Assembly (NCBI GenBank): GCA_949291365.1
Contig: CASEVJ010000003.1
Location: 62,001 to 126,000 of the forward strand
Direction: 5' to 3'
Source: an uncultured bacterium
GTDB taxonomy: Bacteria; Elusimicrobiota; Elusimicrobia; Elusimicrobiales; Elusimicrobiaceae
DNA length: 64,000 nucleotides
How positions within the stretch are numbered: position 1 is the first letter of the stretch; the number at the start of each line of letters is the position of its first letter. The position numbers and the translations under genes were made by a program. Of the stretch, positions 25,267-33,829 are shown piece by piece. Under the pieces are notes generated by a model. The model searched no databases and was not told the DNA's origin. It worked only from the letters and a program-made list of their open reading frames with translations.

Positions 25267-25897
25267 CTAAATATTCCCTTTCATTAAATGAAGCCCCGCA
25301 CGAAGCCGCCAGCGCGCGTACCGCGGCAGGGTCGGCTCCGGTTTGGTCTACACAGCTGGCGGCCACCCGTTCAAAGCCGGCCGCGGCGCATTTTTTCAAA
25401 AATTCCACCACACTGGCAAACCCGTTTTCATATCCGGGGGCCGGCCGGAGCAGCTGACGCCAGAGCGTTTCGTTGGGCGCATTTAAGCTGACATATACTT
25501 TATCTACCGCACTGCGCAAATCCGGCACGATATCGCGTTTATTAATTAAATTGCCTAGTCCGTTGGTATTGAGGCGGATTGTAAACGGGGGATATTTTCC
25601 TGTCTGTTGGGCTTTCTTAAGGGCCCGCCCAATAGTCAGCACCGCGTCTAGGCGCATGGTCGGCTCCCCGTATCCGCAGAATACAATCTCTTCCGCCGGG
25701 GCCTGTGCCAGCTCCTTATCCAGCAAGGCCAGCACCTCTTGCGCCGAGGGCTCCTGGCCCGCCAAATCCAGATTATGCCCGTCAAACTGCATATTCCATT
25801 TGGTTTTAATGCAAAACACACACAAATTCGGGCAGCGGTTGGTCAGATTAATATACAAACCCTTTTTAAAACGGTACACTACAGTTGCTTCAGCCAT
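25256..25897 (-). CDS. Radical SAM protein, TatD-associated type
   Basis: A 213-residue radical SAM enzyme. The cluster-binding triad is C22-x3-C26-x2-C29 (RCPNLCVFC), followed by the SAM-binding VFCGYGEPTMRLD and a strand with IRLNTNGLGN. This short form resembles the family often linked to TatD nucleases, whose substrate is unknown. I use the ATG at 25897: AGAGGTG lies four bases before it and TATAAT shortly upstream. A longer frame to 26137 would add basic low-complexity residues and pass through the promoter. It is the first gene of the tsaE-tsaB-rimI-TPR operon. Confidence 0.88.
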   Translation of the reverse strand: MAEATVVYRFKKGLYINLTNRCPNLCVFCIKTKWNMQFDGHNLDLAGQEPSAQEVLALLDKELAQAPAEEIVFCGYGEPTMRLDAVLTIGRALKKAQQTGKYPPFTIRLNTNGLGNLINKRDIVPDLRSAVDKVYVSLNAPNETLWRQLLRPAPGYENGFASVVEFLKKCAAAGFERVAASCVDQTGADPAAVRALAASCGASFNEREYLDEQ

Positions 25898-25915
25898 ACA
25901 ACACCTCTTGTATTT

Positions 25916-25921
25916 ATTATA
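25916..25921 (-). promoter_or_regulatory. -10 element of the radical SAM-tsaE-tsaB operon
   Basis: Minus-strand TATAAT preceded by TGG (extended -10). It ends 18 bases before the ATG at 25897, leaving room for the AGAGGTG ribosome binding site, so this mRNA has a short leader. Confidence 0.65.
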
Positions 25922-26256
25922 CCAGTTTCGCCGCACCGCGCGGCGTGCGTCCCGCCCCAAGCGCCCTTGCGGGCCAGGTGTGCGCCACGCCCTAGTTGTC
26001 TTACCCGGCGGACAGACGCGGCGGTTGCCAAGCGGCACTGTTTCACCGGCAGCAGGGGCAAACAGCTGCTTTTGCGGCTTTGCGCTTGCCCCGTTGTTAG
26101 GCGCAGCAGTTGCTCTCTTTCCTACAAACGATTTCATAGGTACTAGGCATTTGATGCCGATTTATTGCTAGCGCCGGCAGGGGAGCGGCGTATATGCTAT
26201 CGGTTTGTGCTGCGCACTTTCCTTGGCGGCCCGAAAATTAATAAAATAAAGTATAT
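25922..26256. other. Intergenic region before tRNA-Ser, no gene seen
   Basis: A GC-rich stretch with frames on both strands that lack ribosome binding sites and look non-coding. The AT-rich last 25 bases probably carry the tRNA promoter. Confidence 0.5.
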
Positions 26257-26346
26257 GGAAGGGTGGCCGAGCGGTTTAAGGCGTCAGTCTTGAAAACTGA
26301 TGTAGGGGCAACTCTACCGAGGGTTCGAATCCCTCCCCTTCCGCCA
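26257..26346 (+). tRNA. tRNA-Ser (UGA anticodon)
   Basis: A full cloverleaf of 90 bases including an encoded CCA. The acceptor stem GGAAGGG pairs with CCCTTCC; the anticodon loop is CTTGAAA (anticodon TGA); a long variable arm (GTAGGGGCAACTCTAC) marks a class II tRNA; the T arm has GGTTCGAATCC. It reads UCA/UCG codons. Confidence 0.97.
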
Positions 26347-26474
26347 TTTTTCCGCTAAAACTCGTAGATCCTATCTTATTCTGTTTATTTCATTTCTCCT
26401 TGCTTGATAACGCTCCAGTGCTTTTTTATTTCTATTTTATTGCCCTTATAGTATGGGCTTCATTACTCCAAGGA

Positions 26475-26505
26475 TTGACTTGGAGTTAGATCCAGAAGAT
26501 AGAAT
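26475..26505 (+). promoter_or_regulatory. MerR-type promoter with 19-bp spacer
   Basis: TTGACT (26475-26480), a 19-base spacer and TAGAAT (26500-26505). The spacer begins TGGAGTTAGATCCAG, an imperfect palindrome. A 19-base spacer with a central palindrome is the mark of promoters remodelled by MerR-family activators. The same motif with one base change lies at 45401-45431. No MerR gene is in the window. Confidence 0.7.
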
Positions 26506-26532
26506 ATATATACCCCCACAAAAGGAGGTCGT

Positions 26533-27555
26533 ATGCAAAAAATATTAACAGCAGTATTATCTGCCATACTTTTGGCAGGAGGAGTAACTATGTCGCATGC
26601 AAAAAAATGGGATAAAACCTTTGAAAAAAGCAGTCAGGTAAACGTCAAAAAAGTAACCTTTAAAAACCGCTTTGGCATTACGCTGGCAGGGGATTTGTAT
26701 ACACCCAAATCCATGAAAAGAGACGAAAAACTGCCCGCCGTGGCCATATCCGGCCCGTTTGGCGCGGTGAAAGAGCAGGCTTCAGGCCTGTATGCGCAAA
26801 CCTTGGCCGAACGCGGTTTTATCACGCTGGCATTTGACCCATCTTTTACGGGTCAGAGCAAAGGGCCGCAGCGCAATGTATCCTCGCCTGATATTAATAC
26901 GGAAGATTTCAGCGCCGCGGTGGATTTTTTAAGTAATTACAAAAATGTGGACCCAAATAAAATCGGCATTTTGGGTATTTGCGGTTTTGGCGGTTTTGCT
27001 TTGAATGCCGCCGCCATGGATACCCGCATTAAGGGCACCGTCACCGCCACGATGTACGACATGACACGCGTGTCAGCCAACGGATATTTTGACGCTATGG
27101 ATGCCAATGCCCGCTACGCCCAAAAAGAACAATTAAATGCCCAGCGCACGCAAGATTATAAAAACGGCACCTATGCCTTAGCGCCCGGCTTGCCCGAAAA
27201 ATTAACAGGACAGGAACCGCAGTTTGTGCAAGACTATTGGCACTATTACAAAACCCCGCGCGGCTTTCACAAACGTTCCATCAATTCCAACGGAAACTGG
27301 ACGCTAACTTCTTCACTCTCTCTGATGAACCAGCCCATTTTGGCTTACAGCAGCGAAATCCGCAATGCCGTGCTGATAATCCACGGAGAAAAAGCCCACA
27401 GCCGTTATTTTAGTGAAGATGCCTTCAAAAAACTAACTGGAGATAATAAAGAATTGCTCATTATCCCTGGGGCCAACCATGTGGATTTATATGACAACCT
27501 GCAGAAAATACCGTTTGACAAAATAGAAAATTTCTTTCGCATAAACTTAAAATGA
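26533..27555 (+). CDS. Exported alpha/beta hydrolase (dienelactone hydrolase-like)
   Basis: A 340-residue protein with a signal peptide (residues 1-23, ending SHA). The nucleophile elbow GICGFGG has Cys at 150, as in dienelactone hydrolases and YcjY-type proteins. The oxyanion part (VAISGPFGAVKEQASG), the acidic residue region around IHGEKAHS and the catalytic histidine in IPGANHVDLYD are visible. AAAGGAGG lies four bases before the ATG. It overlaps the cyclophilin-like gene by four bases and sits behind the MerR-type promoter, so the pair is likely induced together. Substrate unknown. Confidence 0.88.
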   Translation: MQKILTAVLSAILLAGGVTMSHAKKWDKTFEKSSQVNVKKVTFKNRFGITLAGDLYTPKSMKRDEKLPAVAISGPFGAVKEQASGLYAQTLAERGFITLAFDPSFTGQSKGPQRNVSSPDINTEDFSAAVDFLSNYKNVDPNKIGILGICGFGGFALNAAAMDTRIKGTVTATMYDMTRVSANGYFDAMDANARYAQKEQLNAQRTQDYKNGTYALAPGLPEKLTGQEPQFVQDYWHYYKTPRGFHKRSINSNGNWTLTSSLSLMNQPILAYSSEIRNAVLIIHGEKAHSRYFSEDAFKKLTGDNKELLIIPGANHVDLYDNLQKIPFDKIENFFRINLK

Positions 27556-28013
27556 AACTATATATAGGTCTTTTAGGTTTGGTATTTTTCGCTACATATT
27601 TTTGTACCGCTTGCGAAAATTCGCAAGCGGTAAAAGAGGTGTCACAAACGCCACATCCGCCAAGAATATACTCTATGAAAATCACAATAGACAAACATAT
27701 TTTTTACGCTGAATTGTTGGACAATCCTGCCGCACGCGCTCTTCTGGGACGTCTGCCGATGAAAGTGACCATGCAGGAACTCAACAAAAACGAAAAATAT
27801 TATTATCTTCCTTCTCCTTGGCCAGTTAACGCACAGCCCGTTGGACACATACAAACCGGCGATATAATGTTGTTTGGAAATAACTGTCTAGTTCTGTTTT
27901 ATAAAGATTTTAAATCTTCTTATTCCTACACGCGTTTAGGATATATCACAAATCCGCAGCACTTGGAGAAATTTATAGGTCAAAAAGACATTCTAGTTTC
28001 TTTTTCTCTCTAA
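27552..28013 (+). CDS. Cyclophilin-like fold lipoprotein
   Basis: A 153-residue protein. Residues 1-21 are a lipoprotein signal ending CTAC, with lipidation at C21. The rest matches the cyclophilin-like domain found in many small oxidoreductase loci: MKITIDKHIFYAELLDNPAA, ELNKNEKYYYLP, IQTGDIMLFGNNCLVLFYK and SYSYTRLGYI. These proteins have no proven prolyl isomerase activity. The ATGA overlap with the hydrolase gene shows a two-gene operon. Homologues often occur next to flavodoxins, aldo/keto reductases and CMD proteins under MerR control, which fits the promoter here. Confidence 0.82.
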   Translation: MKLYIGLLGLVFFATYFCTACENSQAVKEVSQTPHPPRIYSMKITIDKHIFYAELLDNPAARALLGRLPMKVTMQELNKNEKYYYLPSPWPVNAQPVGHIQTGDIMLFGNNCLVLFYKDFKSSYSYTRLGYITNPQHLEKFIGQKDILVSFSL

Positions 28014-28149
28014 AACCTATTTGTCCTTAATTGTATATCTTTTAAAAAACAGTTTATCGCCGGAGTATATTTCCCTTTTCATTTACCGCATAATAATACA
28101 AAGGCAAAATTTGTCATAATATAGAAAATCTATTTTAGCAGAGGAGTTT

Positions 28150-28638
28150 ATGGCACATATCACTTACGGCAAAGAAGGCCTAGAGCTGGACATTACCCCC
28201 GTTTCCCGTTGGTATGACGACGGGCAGGAAGAACCCTGTGTGGAATATGAAATAGGGCTCTATTATAGAAACACCCCGCTTTTTTCCGATGAATTTGCGG
28301 AGAAATTCGTTGCGCTCAAAGACAGCCAAGCCCCTTATCTCTCTGCTTTTATTTTAAACGTCCTGGCAAATGGACAAGCAGACAACTGGATTATGCTGGA
28401 GCCCAAGGTGTCCGTTTTTATGGCGCCTAAAGCGGCGCTGGGCTGCGCCTGCCGCGGGGAAATGCCGGGACAAACGCCGTTTTTTATGGAAATCAAATTA
28501 GACCAAAATATTCTGGCGGACAAACCTTACGCTGAATATTCCGATACGGGGTTGTCTTTAAAGCTAGAGGCCTCGCGGGAACAGTGGGGCCAGTTCGCGC
28601 GGGATTTGGAAGCGGAAGAAACAGACTTTGACGAGTAA
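28150..28638 (+). CDS. Conserved-looking hypothetical protein
   Basis: A 162-residue acidic cytoplasmic protein with no signal peptide or membrane segment and no family I recognise. It has a compact alpha/beta look, with Trp and Tyr residues spread along it and an acidic tail (EAEETDFDE). AGGAG lies five bases before the ATG. It stands alone, with a hairpin terminator at 28686 behind it. Codon use resembles the neighbours, so it is probably a real gene. Confidence 0.75.
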   Translation: MAHITYGKEGLELDITPVSRWYDDGQEEPCVEYEIGLYYRNTPLFSDEFAEKFVALKDSQAPYLSAFILNVLANGQADNWIMLEPKVSVFMAPKAALGCACRGEMPGQTPFFMEIKLDQNILADKPYAEYSDTGLSLKLEASREQWGQFARDLEAEETDFDE

Positions 28639-28685
28639 AAAATACCGGCCCGGCCCCAACGGAAAATTTCCTTTCCGCATACTAT

Positions 28686-28708
28686 CCCCGGCCCGGCCGG
28701 GGATTTTT
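28686..28708 (+). terminator. Terminator after the hypothetical gene at 28150
   Basis: CCCCGGC/GCCGGGG stem with a three-base loop, followed by ATTTTT. Confidence 0.75.
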
Positions 28709-28712
28709 CCAT

Positions 28713-28740
28713 AAAAAAGCCCCTTTTGCGGGGCTTTTTA
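28713..28740. terminator. Bidirectional terminator
   Basis: AAAAAGCCCC/GGGGCTTTTT hairpin with A and T runs on both sides, between two convergent genes. It can serve both the plus-strand hypothetical gene and the minus-strand ClC gene. Confidence 0.85.
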
Positions 28741-28748
28741 CGGTAGGT

Positions 28749-30116
28749 TTATTTATCGTCATCAAATCCTTTGGGGTTGGGAATTAAATGTTTAGACATT
28801 TCTTTAAATGTTTTTAGCAGCAGCCCTTTCCGCCCGGACATACGGCGGGCTCTGTCGGGCCGCTCATAATCGGGAGGCAGATTGACGTCCTGGAGGTCTT
28901 TGTCAAAAGAAATACGCTGGCTGCCAAACACGCTTTTTTGTCCGGTCAATAAAAAGCTGATTACGCATGCCACCGCCGCATAGGGCGCAATTTCCGCTCC
29001 AAAAAGTTCAATAGCCATAATGCTGGCGGAAAGCGGCGTATTGGCCGCCCCAGCCAGCACCGCCACCAATCCCAGCGCGGCCATGGTGGTCGCGTCGGTA
29101 CCCAGCAGCGGGGCCAAGGTGGCGCCGGCTTGCGCACCGACAAAGAAAATAGGAGTAACAATCCCTCCTACCCCGCCGGCGGCAAAGGTGATAGCCGTGG
29201 TCAGCGTCTTAATCAAAAAACCAAAAGGCGAATGCAGTGCGCCACCGGCCAGCACTCCGTTAAAACCGTCCAGCCCCAGTCCTAAATACAAAGGGGACGT
29301 CCACAACCCAATTGCCACCAGCACCGCACCGCCTATAAAACAGCGCCAAAAAGGCGAGAAGCGAAGTGAAATATAGCGAAACACCACTTTAATAAATTTC
29401 ATCACTTCGGTAAACATAATAGACACTACGCCAAAAAACAACCCCGCAATCAGCACCTTTAAGAAAAATTGTTCCGCAAACACCGGGGCAAAGTTCATGG
29501 GGTGATAAATATAATCCACCCCTAGCCAGGTCGTGACTTGGAAGGCGGTAATCCCGGCAATAAACGCCGGGAACATGACATCATAAAAAATATGCCCCAC
29601 CCACAATACTTCCAACCCAAACAGCGCCCCCGATATCGGCACGCCAAACACCCCGGCGAAGCCGGCGCTTACGCCGCAAATCATCATTTTGCGCTGGTCT
29701 TCCAAACTCATGCGAAACAACCGCCCAATCACAGAGCCCACCCCCGCCCCGGCATCGGCGCAGGGGGCTTCCTTTCCGGCAGAACCGCCCACCGTCATCG
29801 TAAAAATACTCAACAGCAAAGATTTCAGTGCCGAAATCAATCCAATGGGCCGGTACGAATTAATTTTATTGATAACAGCATCTGTGGAATAATCCTGCGC
29901 CTGCGGCGCAGCTTTGCGCGCCAGCAGCCAAATGATATACAGAAAAAACGGAAGCCCTACAAAATAAAGTGGAAAACGCGCACGCCAGCCAATCGCCGCA
30001 TCCAAGGCCTTTAAAAAGCAAGCGTCCACCACTCCCACCACTACGCCAATAAATGTGGAAAGGAAAAACCATTTCACAATATTCCAAAAATTACGGTGCG
30101 TTCTGTAGGTAAACAT
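28749..30116 (-). CDS. ClC-family chloride channel or H+/Cl- antiporter
   Basis: A 455-residue membrane protein with about ten helices. The ion-path motifs appear as GSAGKEAPCADAG, which keeps the gating glutamate of the GxEGP motif, and GGVGGIVTPIFFVGAQAG, in place of the GGIFxP motif. A short soluble tail without CBS domains ends the protein. Transport of chloride or another small anion such as fluoride or nitrate cannot be told apart here. No Shine-Dalgarno; TACAAT ends six bases before the ATG. The gene is a single unit. Confidence 0.92.
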   Translation of the reverse strand: MFTYRTHRNFWNIVKWFFLSTFIGVVVGVVDACFLKALDAAIGWRARFPLYFVGLPFFLYIIWLLARKAAPQAQDYSTDAVINKINSYRPIGLISALKSLLLSIFTMTVGGSAGKEAPCADAGAGVGSVIGRLFRMSLEDQRKMMICGVSAGFAGVFGVPISGALFGLEVLWVGHIFYDVMFPAFIAGITAFQVTTWLGVDYIYHPMNFAPVFAEQFFLKVLIAGLFFGVVSIMFTEVMKFIKVVFRYISLRFSPFWRCFIGGAVLVAIGLWTSPLYLGLGLDGFNGVLAGGALHSPFGFLIKTLTTAITFAAGGVGGIVTPIFFVGAQAGATLAPLLGTDATTMAALGLVAVLAGAANTPLSASIMAIELFGAEIAPYAAVACVISFLLTGQKSVFGSQRISFDKDLQDVNLPPDYERPDRARRMSGRKGLLLKTFKEMSKHLIPNPKGFDDDK

Positions 30117-30128
30117 AGATGTATTGTA
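30117..30128 (-). promoter_or_regulatory. -10 element, leaderless start of the ClC gene
   Basis: Minus-strand TACAAT at 30123-30128, six bases, then the ATG. Confidence 0.6.
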
Positions 30129-30268
30129 CTAAATCCCCCCGCATACGAACAGCGGATTTTACATTATACGCACCCGCCCACACAAAGGCTGGAAATTGCT
30201 ATACTATATAAGAATAAAGCGGCCCCCGGGCCGTATGTTTTGTTGTATAAAATCAACAAGGAGTTGTT

Positions 30269-30862
30269 ATGGACTTTTTCCTTTCTTCTGTTATTACCCT
30301 TTGCTTGGTCATGGATCCGTTTGGCAATATCCCGCTTTTTATTTCTGCATTAAAAAAAGTGGCTCCGGAGCGCCGCAAAGCCGTCCTTATCCGGGAGCTG
30401 GCTATTGCATTGGCTATTTCGGTGGCTTTTTTGTATTTGGGCAAATGGTTTTTGCGCATGTTCGGCATACACTCCTTTTCCATGAGTATTGCCGGAGGGA
30501 TTATTCTGTTTATTATTTCCATGAAACTGGTGTTTAATAACGAAGAAGAAACCCACACCAATCCCAAAGAGGAAGAACCTTTTATCGTGCCGCTGGCCAT
30601 ACCGCTGGTGGCAGGGCCGGCCGTGCTGTCTATTATCATGATTTTATCGGCCCAACAGCCCAATAAGCTGATTACGCTGGCGGCGTTGCTGACGGCGTCT
30701 GTTATCAACTCGGCTGTGCTGATGCTTTCCTCCCCGTTTAGCAATCTGCTGGGGAAAAAGGGGTTGACCGCTATTGAACGGCTGACCGGTATGATACTGG
30801 TGTTAATGTCGGTAGACATGGTGATGGGCGGCATATCTGAATTTATGAAGGGGAATCTGTAA
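30269..30862 (+). CDS. MarC-family integral membrane protein
   Basis: A 197-residue protein with six predicted membrane helices. The family pattern is clear: LVMDPFGNIPLFISALKKV at the start and PLAIPLVAGPAVLSIIMIL in the middle. MarC proteins are related to transporters but have no settled function; an early link to antibiotic resistance was withdrawn. AAGGAG lies six bases before the ATG. The next gene begins two bases after its stop. Confidence 0.92.
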   Translation: MDFFLSSVITLCLVMDPFGNIPLFISALKKVAPERRKAVLIRELAIALAISVAFLYLGKWFLRMFGIHSFSMSIAGGIILFIISMKLVFNNEEETHTNPKEEEPFIVPLAIPLVAGPAVLSIIMILSAQQPNKLITLAALLTASVINSAVLMLSSPFSNLLGKKGLTAIERLTGMILVLMSVDMVMGGISEFMKGNL

Positions 30863-30864
30863 AA

Positions 30865-31995
30865 ATGAAGAAACTTGTCTTTTTGGCACTGTCTTTATTT
30901 CTCCCCCTCTTGGCAACAGCCCAAGATACAAAAGTGGATTTTGCTGTTTTTGTCAGCCCTACCTGCGTGCACTGCAAGCATTTTGAAAATGAATATTTGC
31001 CCGTCCTGCAGGAAAAATACAAAGACGACGTCAATTTCATTATCTATGATGTCTCCCAAGACGGCAATAATTTAATTTTGCAGCAAACGGCCAAAGCGTT
31101 TGGCAAAAGTCCCGCTTATCCGACGGCTGTTGTAGGGGATACCTATATGGTGGGCTACCCGCATGAAATCAAAACATACGCCGAAAGCGCTATTGAAAAA
31201 GCCCGCCTGTTAAATCAAAAAACCCTGGTTCAAACCAAAACACCCGACACGCAAACCGCATTTTCCCAAATTACTTTTTGGGCTATTATAGGGTCCGGCC
31301 TGGTGGACGGCATAAATCCGTGCGCGTTTGCGGTGATTGTCTTTTTTATCTCTTTCTTAACGGTATACAAATATACCCGGCGGGAGATTATCGTGGTGGG
31401 GCTCTCCTACTGTGCGGCCGTGTTTGCCGCTTATGTGCTCATTGGGCTTGGGCTGTTCCGTTTTCTGTACGCCATGCAAGGGTTCTACTGGGTTATTAAA
31501 GGGTTTTATATATTGACGGCCCTGGTATGTCTGGTATTCTTCGTATTAAGCTTGTATGATTTTTGGATTTACCGAAAAACAAAGAAATCCGACAAAATGC
31601 TATTACAGCTACCGCAGAATTTAAAAGTACGCATTCATAAAATCATGGGTTTTTTCTTGCGCGATAAACACGAAAGCGTATGGCGGCTAATGTTAGCGGC
31701 GCTGGCGGTGGGATTTTGCGTCTCGCTGGTGGAAGCAGTATGTACCGGACAGGTGTATATCCCTACCGTAGTGCTGATTATGCAAGACCCGGCGTACCGG
31801 GTAAAAGCATTCATTTACCTGCTCTTATATAATTTTATGTTTATCGTGCCGTTGCTGGCGGTATTTGCACTGGCGGTGGCCGGATACGAATCGCGTGGGT
31901 TTAATGATTTCTTAAAGAAACATTTAGGGATTACCAAACTGCTGCTCTGCGTAGTATTTTTAGGATTATTTATCCTGCTGGCCCAAAACATTTGA
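30865..31995 (+). CDS. Periplasmic thioredoxin fused to a DsbD/CcdA-like membrane domain
   Basis: A 376-residue protein. Signal peptide 1-19, then a thioredoxin-like domain with CVHC (C34, C37), then about six membrane helices from residue 135. The membrane part has two well-placed cysteines, DGINPCAF and EAVCTGQ, matching the pair that carries electrons in DsbD and CcdA. It would move reducing power from cytoplasmic thioredoxin to periplasmic thiols. The order, thioredoxin first, differs from E. coli DsbD, which has an N-terminal non-thioredoxin domain and a C-terminal thioredoxin. It is co-transcribed with marC and lies 27 bp before a pilin with C-terminal cysteines. Confidence 0.9.
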   Translation: MKKLVFLALSLFLPLLATAQDTKVDFAVFVSPTCVHCKHFENEYLPVLQEKYKDDVNFIIYDVSQDGNNLILQQTAKAFGKSPAYPTAVVGDTYMVGYPHEIKTYAESAIEKARLLNQKTLVQTKTPDTQTAFSQITFWAIIGSGLVDGINPCAFAVIVFFISFLTVYKYTRREIIVVGLSYCAAVFAAYVLIGLGLFRFLYAMQGFYWVIKGFYILTALVCLVFFVLSLYDFWIYRKTKKSDKMLLQLPQNLKVRIHKIMGFFLRDKHESVWRLMLAALAVGFCVSLVEAVCTGQVYIPTVVLIMQDPAYRVKAFIYLLLYNFMFIVPLLAVFALAVAGYESRGFNDFLKKHLGITKLLLCVVFLGLFILLAQNI

Positions 31996-32022
31996 AAACA
32001 TACACTTGTTTAAGGAGCATTT

Positions 32023-32604
32023 ATGCACTGGCTGCACAAAAATAAAAAAGGATTCACTATGCTGGAAATATTGGTGGCTTCGCTTATTCTGACGATATTA
32101 GTAGCTATCTCGGTCGTCTATTACGGGCGTTTTATGGAGCGCATGCGCATTGCTGAAGTGGACTCTCTGGCCGCTTCCATGATATCTTCCCAAGAACGCC
32201 ACCGGCTGCGTTACCAGGATTATACACGCCAATGGCACAGACTGGAAACCTCTCCCGTACAAGTTCGCAAAGCTTCCGCTAACAATGACTACGCAAACGG
32301 AGAAGAAAACGCCATTTTTTATACGCGTGGCGGCATGCGTTCCGGCACGCCCAAACCAGGGTTTGCTATCTCTTTTGAGTCCGATGCAAATTATGACTGG
32401 TTTGTAGTGGCACGCCGGGTGGGACACGGCCCCTACACCTACCGTTTAATCCGTCCGTTTGAGAGCAACGAGACCGTCTGCGTGCCGGACTGGAACAATG
32501 AAAAAGACATTGCGCTGTGTATGGATTATATGGGCGTAGAAACGCAAGACGAATTAAGCGACGACCCCATGTTTTCCAACCCTGATGAAGAAGAAAACCC
32601 TTAA
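32023..32604 (+). CDS. Type IV pilin-like protein
   Basis: A 193-residue prepilin. The leader MHWLHKNKKG precedes FTMLEILVASLILTILVAIS, with Glu at +5. The globular part ends with two cysteines (ETVCVPDW, ALCMDYMG) about 14 residues apart and an acidic tail. It shares a C-terminal layout with the pilin at 17599 but lacks its extra cysteines, so the two are divergent paralogues. AAGGAG precedes the ATG. It probably belongs to the marC-thioredoxin operon, with a terminator 20 bp after its stop. Confidence 0.92.
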   Translation: MHWLHKNKKGFTMLEILVASLILTILVAISVVYYGRFMERMRIAEVDSLAASMISSQERHRLRYQDYTRQWHRLETSPVQVRKASANNDYANGEENAIFYTRGGMRSGTPKPGFAISFESDANYDWFVVARRVGHGPYTYRLIRPFESNETVCVPDWNNEKDIALCMDYMGVETQDELSDDPMFSNPDEEENP

Positions 32605-32623
32605 TTTAACTTTCTGCTTTACC

Positions 32624-32652
32624 AAAACCGCCTTTTTAAAAGGCGGTTTTTT
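32624..32652 (+). terminator. Intrinsic terminator after the second pilin-like gene
   Basis: AAAACCGCC/GGCGGTTTT stem followed by TTTATTT. Confidence 0.85.
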
Positions 32653-32779
32653 ATTTACCTGTGCCTGCTATCCTTTACTCCGTATTTCTTATTCCCCGGA
32701 CTACGCCGCATGTTGTTCGAGCGGAGCCCGTTCCCCACACGCTTGCTGCATAAGGGTTTAGCATAAAGAAAAATAGACA

Positions 32780-32809
32780 TTGACCGTGCAAAGCGCCAAT
32801 TGTTACCAT
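32780..32809 (+). promoter_or_regulatory. Promoter of msrA
   Basis: TTGACC (32780-32785), an 18-base spacer and TACCAT (32804-32809). The -10 ends nine bases before the ATG with no Shine-Dalgarno, so the leader would be two or three bases long. Confidence 0.6.
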
Positions 32810-32818
32810 ATACCCAGT

Positions 32819-33361
32819 ATGGAAAAAACAAATTTTACTGCGGCAAGCGCGGACACTCCCGCTCTGCACCAACCAACGCAAAGCGCTGTTTTTGCTGGCG
32901 GATGTTTTTGGGGCACGGAATATTTTTTAGGCAATGCCCCGGGAGTGCTGCAAGTAGAAAGCGGCTACACCGGCGGGCACCTGGCGCACCCCTCTTACCA
33001 ACAGGTTTGCACGGGCCAAACCGGTCATTACGAAGCCGTGCGGCTACTGTTTGACCCAACGCAAACTGATTATGAAACGCTGGCTAAACTTTTTTTGGAA
33101 ATTCATGATCCCACCCAGCCGGACGGACAGGGGCCTGACCTAGGGCCGCAATACCGCTCCGCCATTTTTTATGCTACGGACGAACAAAAACAAACTGCCC
33201 AAAAACTGCTGGACATTTTGCGCGGGAACGGATTGCCCGTCGTGACCCAGCTATTGCCCTTAACCACCTTTTGGCCGGCAGAACCCTATCACCAACACTA
33301 TTATAAACACAAAGGCACACTGCCCTACTGCCACAAACGCGTCAGACGCTTTGATAAATAA
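32819..33361 (+). CDS. msrA: Peptide methionine sulfoxide reductase MsrA
   Basis: A 180-residue enzyme that reduces methionine-S-sulfoxide in proteins. The catalytic motif GGCFWGTEYF has Cys at 29. ESGYTGG, HYEAVRL, DPTQPDGQGPDLGPQYRS and PAEPYHQHY complete the family pattern. There is no signal peptide, so it is cytoplasmic. The start at 32819 fits the promoter; an earlier in-frame ATG lies inside the -35 region. It follows the pilin operon but has its own promoter. Confidence 0.95.
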   Translation: MEKTNFTAASADTPALHQPTQSAVFAGGCFWGTEYFLGNAPGVLQVESGYTGGHLAHPSYQQVCTGQTGHYEAVRLLFDPTQTDYETLAKLFLEIHDPTQPDGQGPDLGPQYRSAIFYATDEQKQTAQKLLDILRGNGLPVVTQLLPLTTFWPAEPYHQHYYKHKGTLPYCHKRVRRFDK

Positions 33362-33588
33362 GCCGGCTATTTTCTCCTTTATCAGCAGAGGAAGCGAACG
33401 ATTATCTCTTCTTTCCTGCACAGAGGCAGCACGGACAAATCGGGAGTTTTCTCTCCTGTTTACCCCATTGTATTTTGCAGGCACTGCCGTAATCGTTTGG
33501 CCAAGTAATAAAAAGCCCTTTCCCCTCTATAAAAAGGAAATTAAATTCCTCTTTTCCTATCTGAAAAACTGCTGAAATCAGGGAAAAA
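33362..33588. other. Intergenic region after msrA, no gene seen
   Basis: Low-complexity stretch with A/T runs. Short frames on both strands show no ribosome binding sites. Confidence 0.4.
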
Positions 33589-33789
33589 CTAGCTATTTTT
33601 TTGTTTCCGGCCGGCAAATTTGGCAATGCTTTCTTTTTTGGAAGGGAATTTTTTGCCCCAAGCCCCATGGGCCCGGGAGATTTTCCATTTATCTATGTCT
33701 CTTGATTTAACGCCCATGGACTTTTCAAAAAACGCCTGTTGGCAGGAGAGGACAGGGCGTATAGGCACTTTGGCGGGATATTCTGCCAC
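33589..33789 (-). CDS. Possible small basic protein downstream of tRNA-Glu
   Basis: A 66-codon frame from a GTG at 33789. The product is basic, with Trp and Lys clusters (IDKWKISRAHGAWGKKFPSKK) and looks more protein-like than other shadow frames here. It lies just after the terminator of the tRNA operon, with no clear promoter or ribosome binding site, so it may also be a remnant. Low confidence. Confidence 0.25.
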   Translation of the reverse strand: MAEYPAKVPIRPVLSCQQAFFEKSMGVKSRDIDKWKISRAHGAWGKKFPSKKESIAKFAGRKQKNS

Positions 33790-33796
33790 AAAGCCA

Positions 33797-33826
33797 TAAA
33801 AAAACCATGCTTTTGAGCATGGTTTT
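33797..33826 (-). terminator. Terminator of the tRNA-Lys/tRNA-Glu unit
   Basis: Perfect eleven-base stem AAAACCATGCT/AGCATGGTTTT with a four-base loop and a T run on the minus strand, right after tRNA-Glu. Confidence 0.9.
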
Positions 33827-33829
33827 AAA

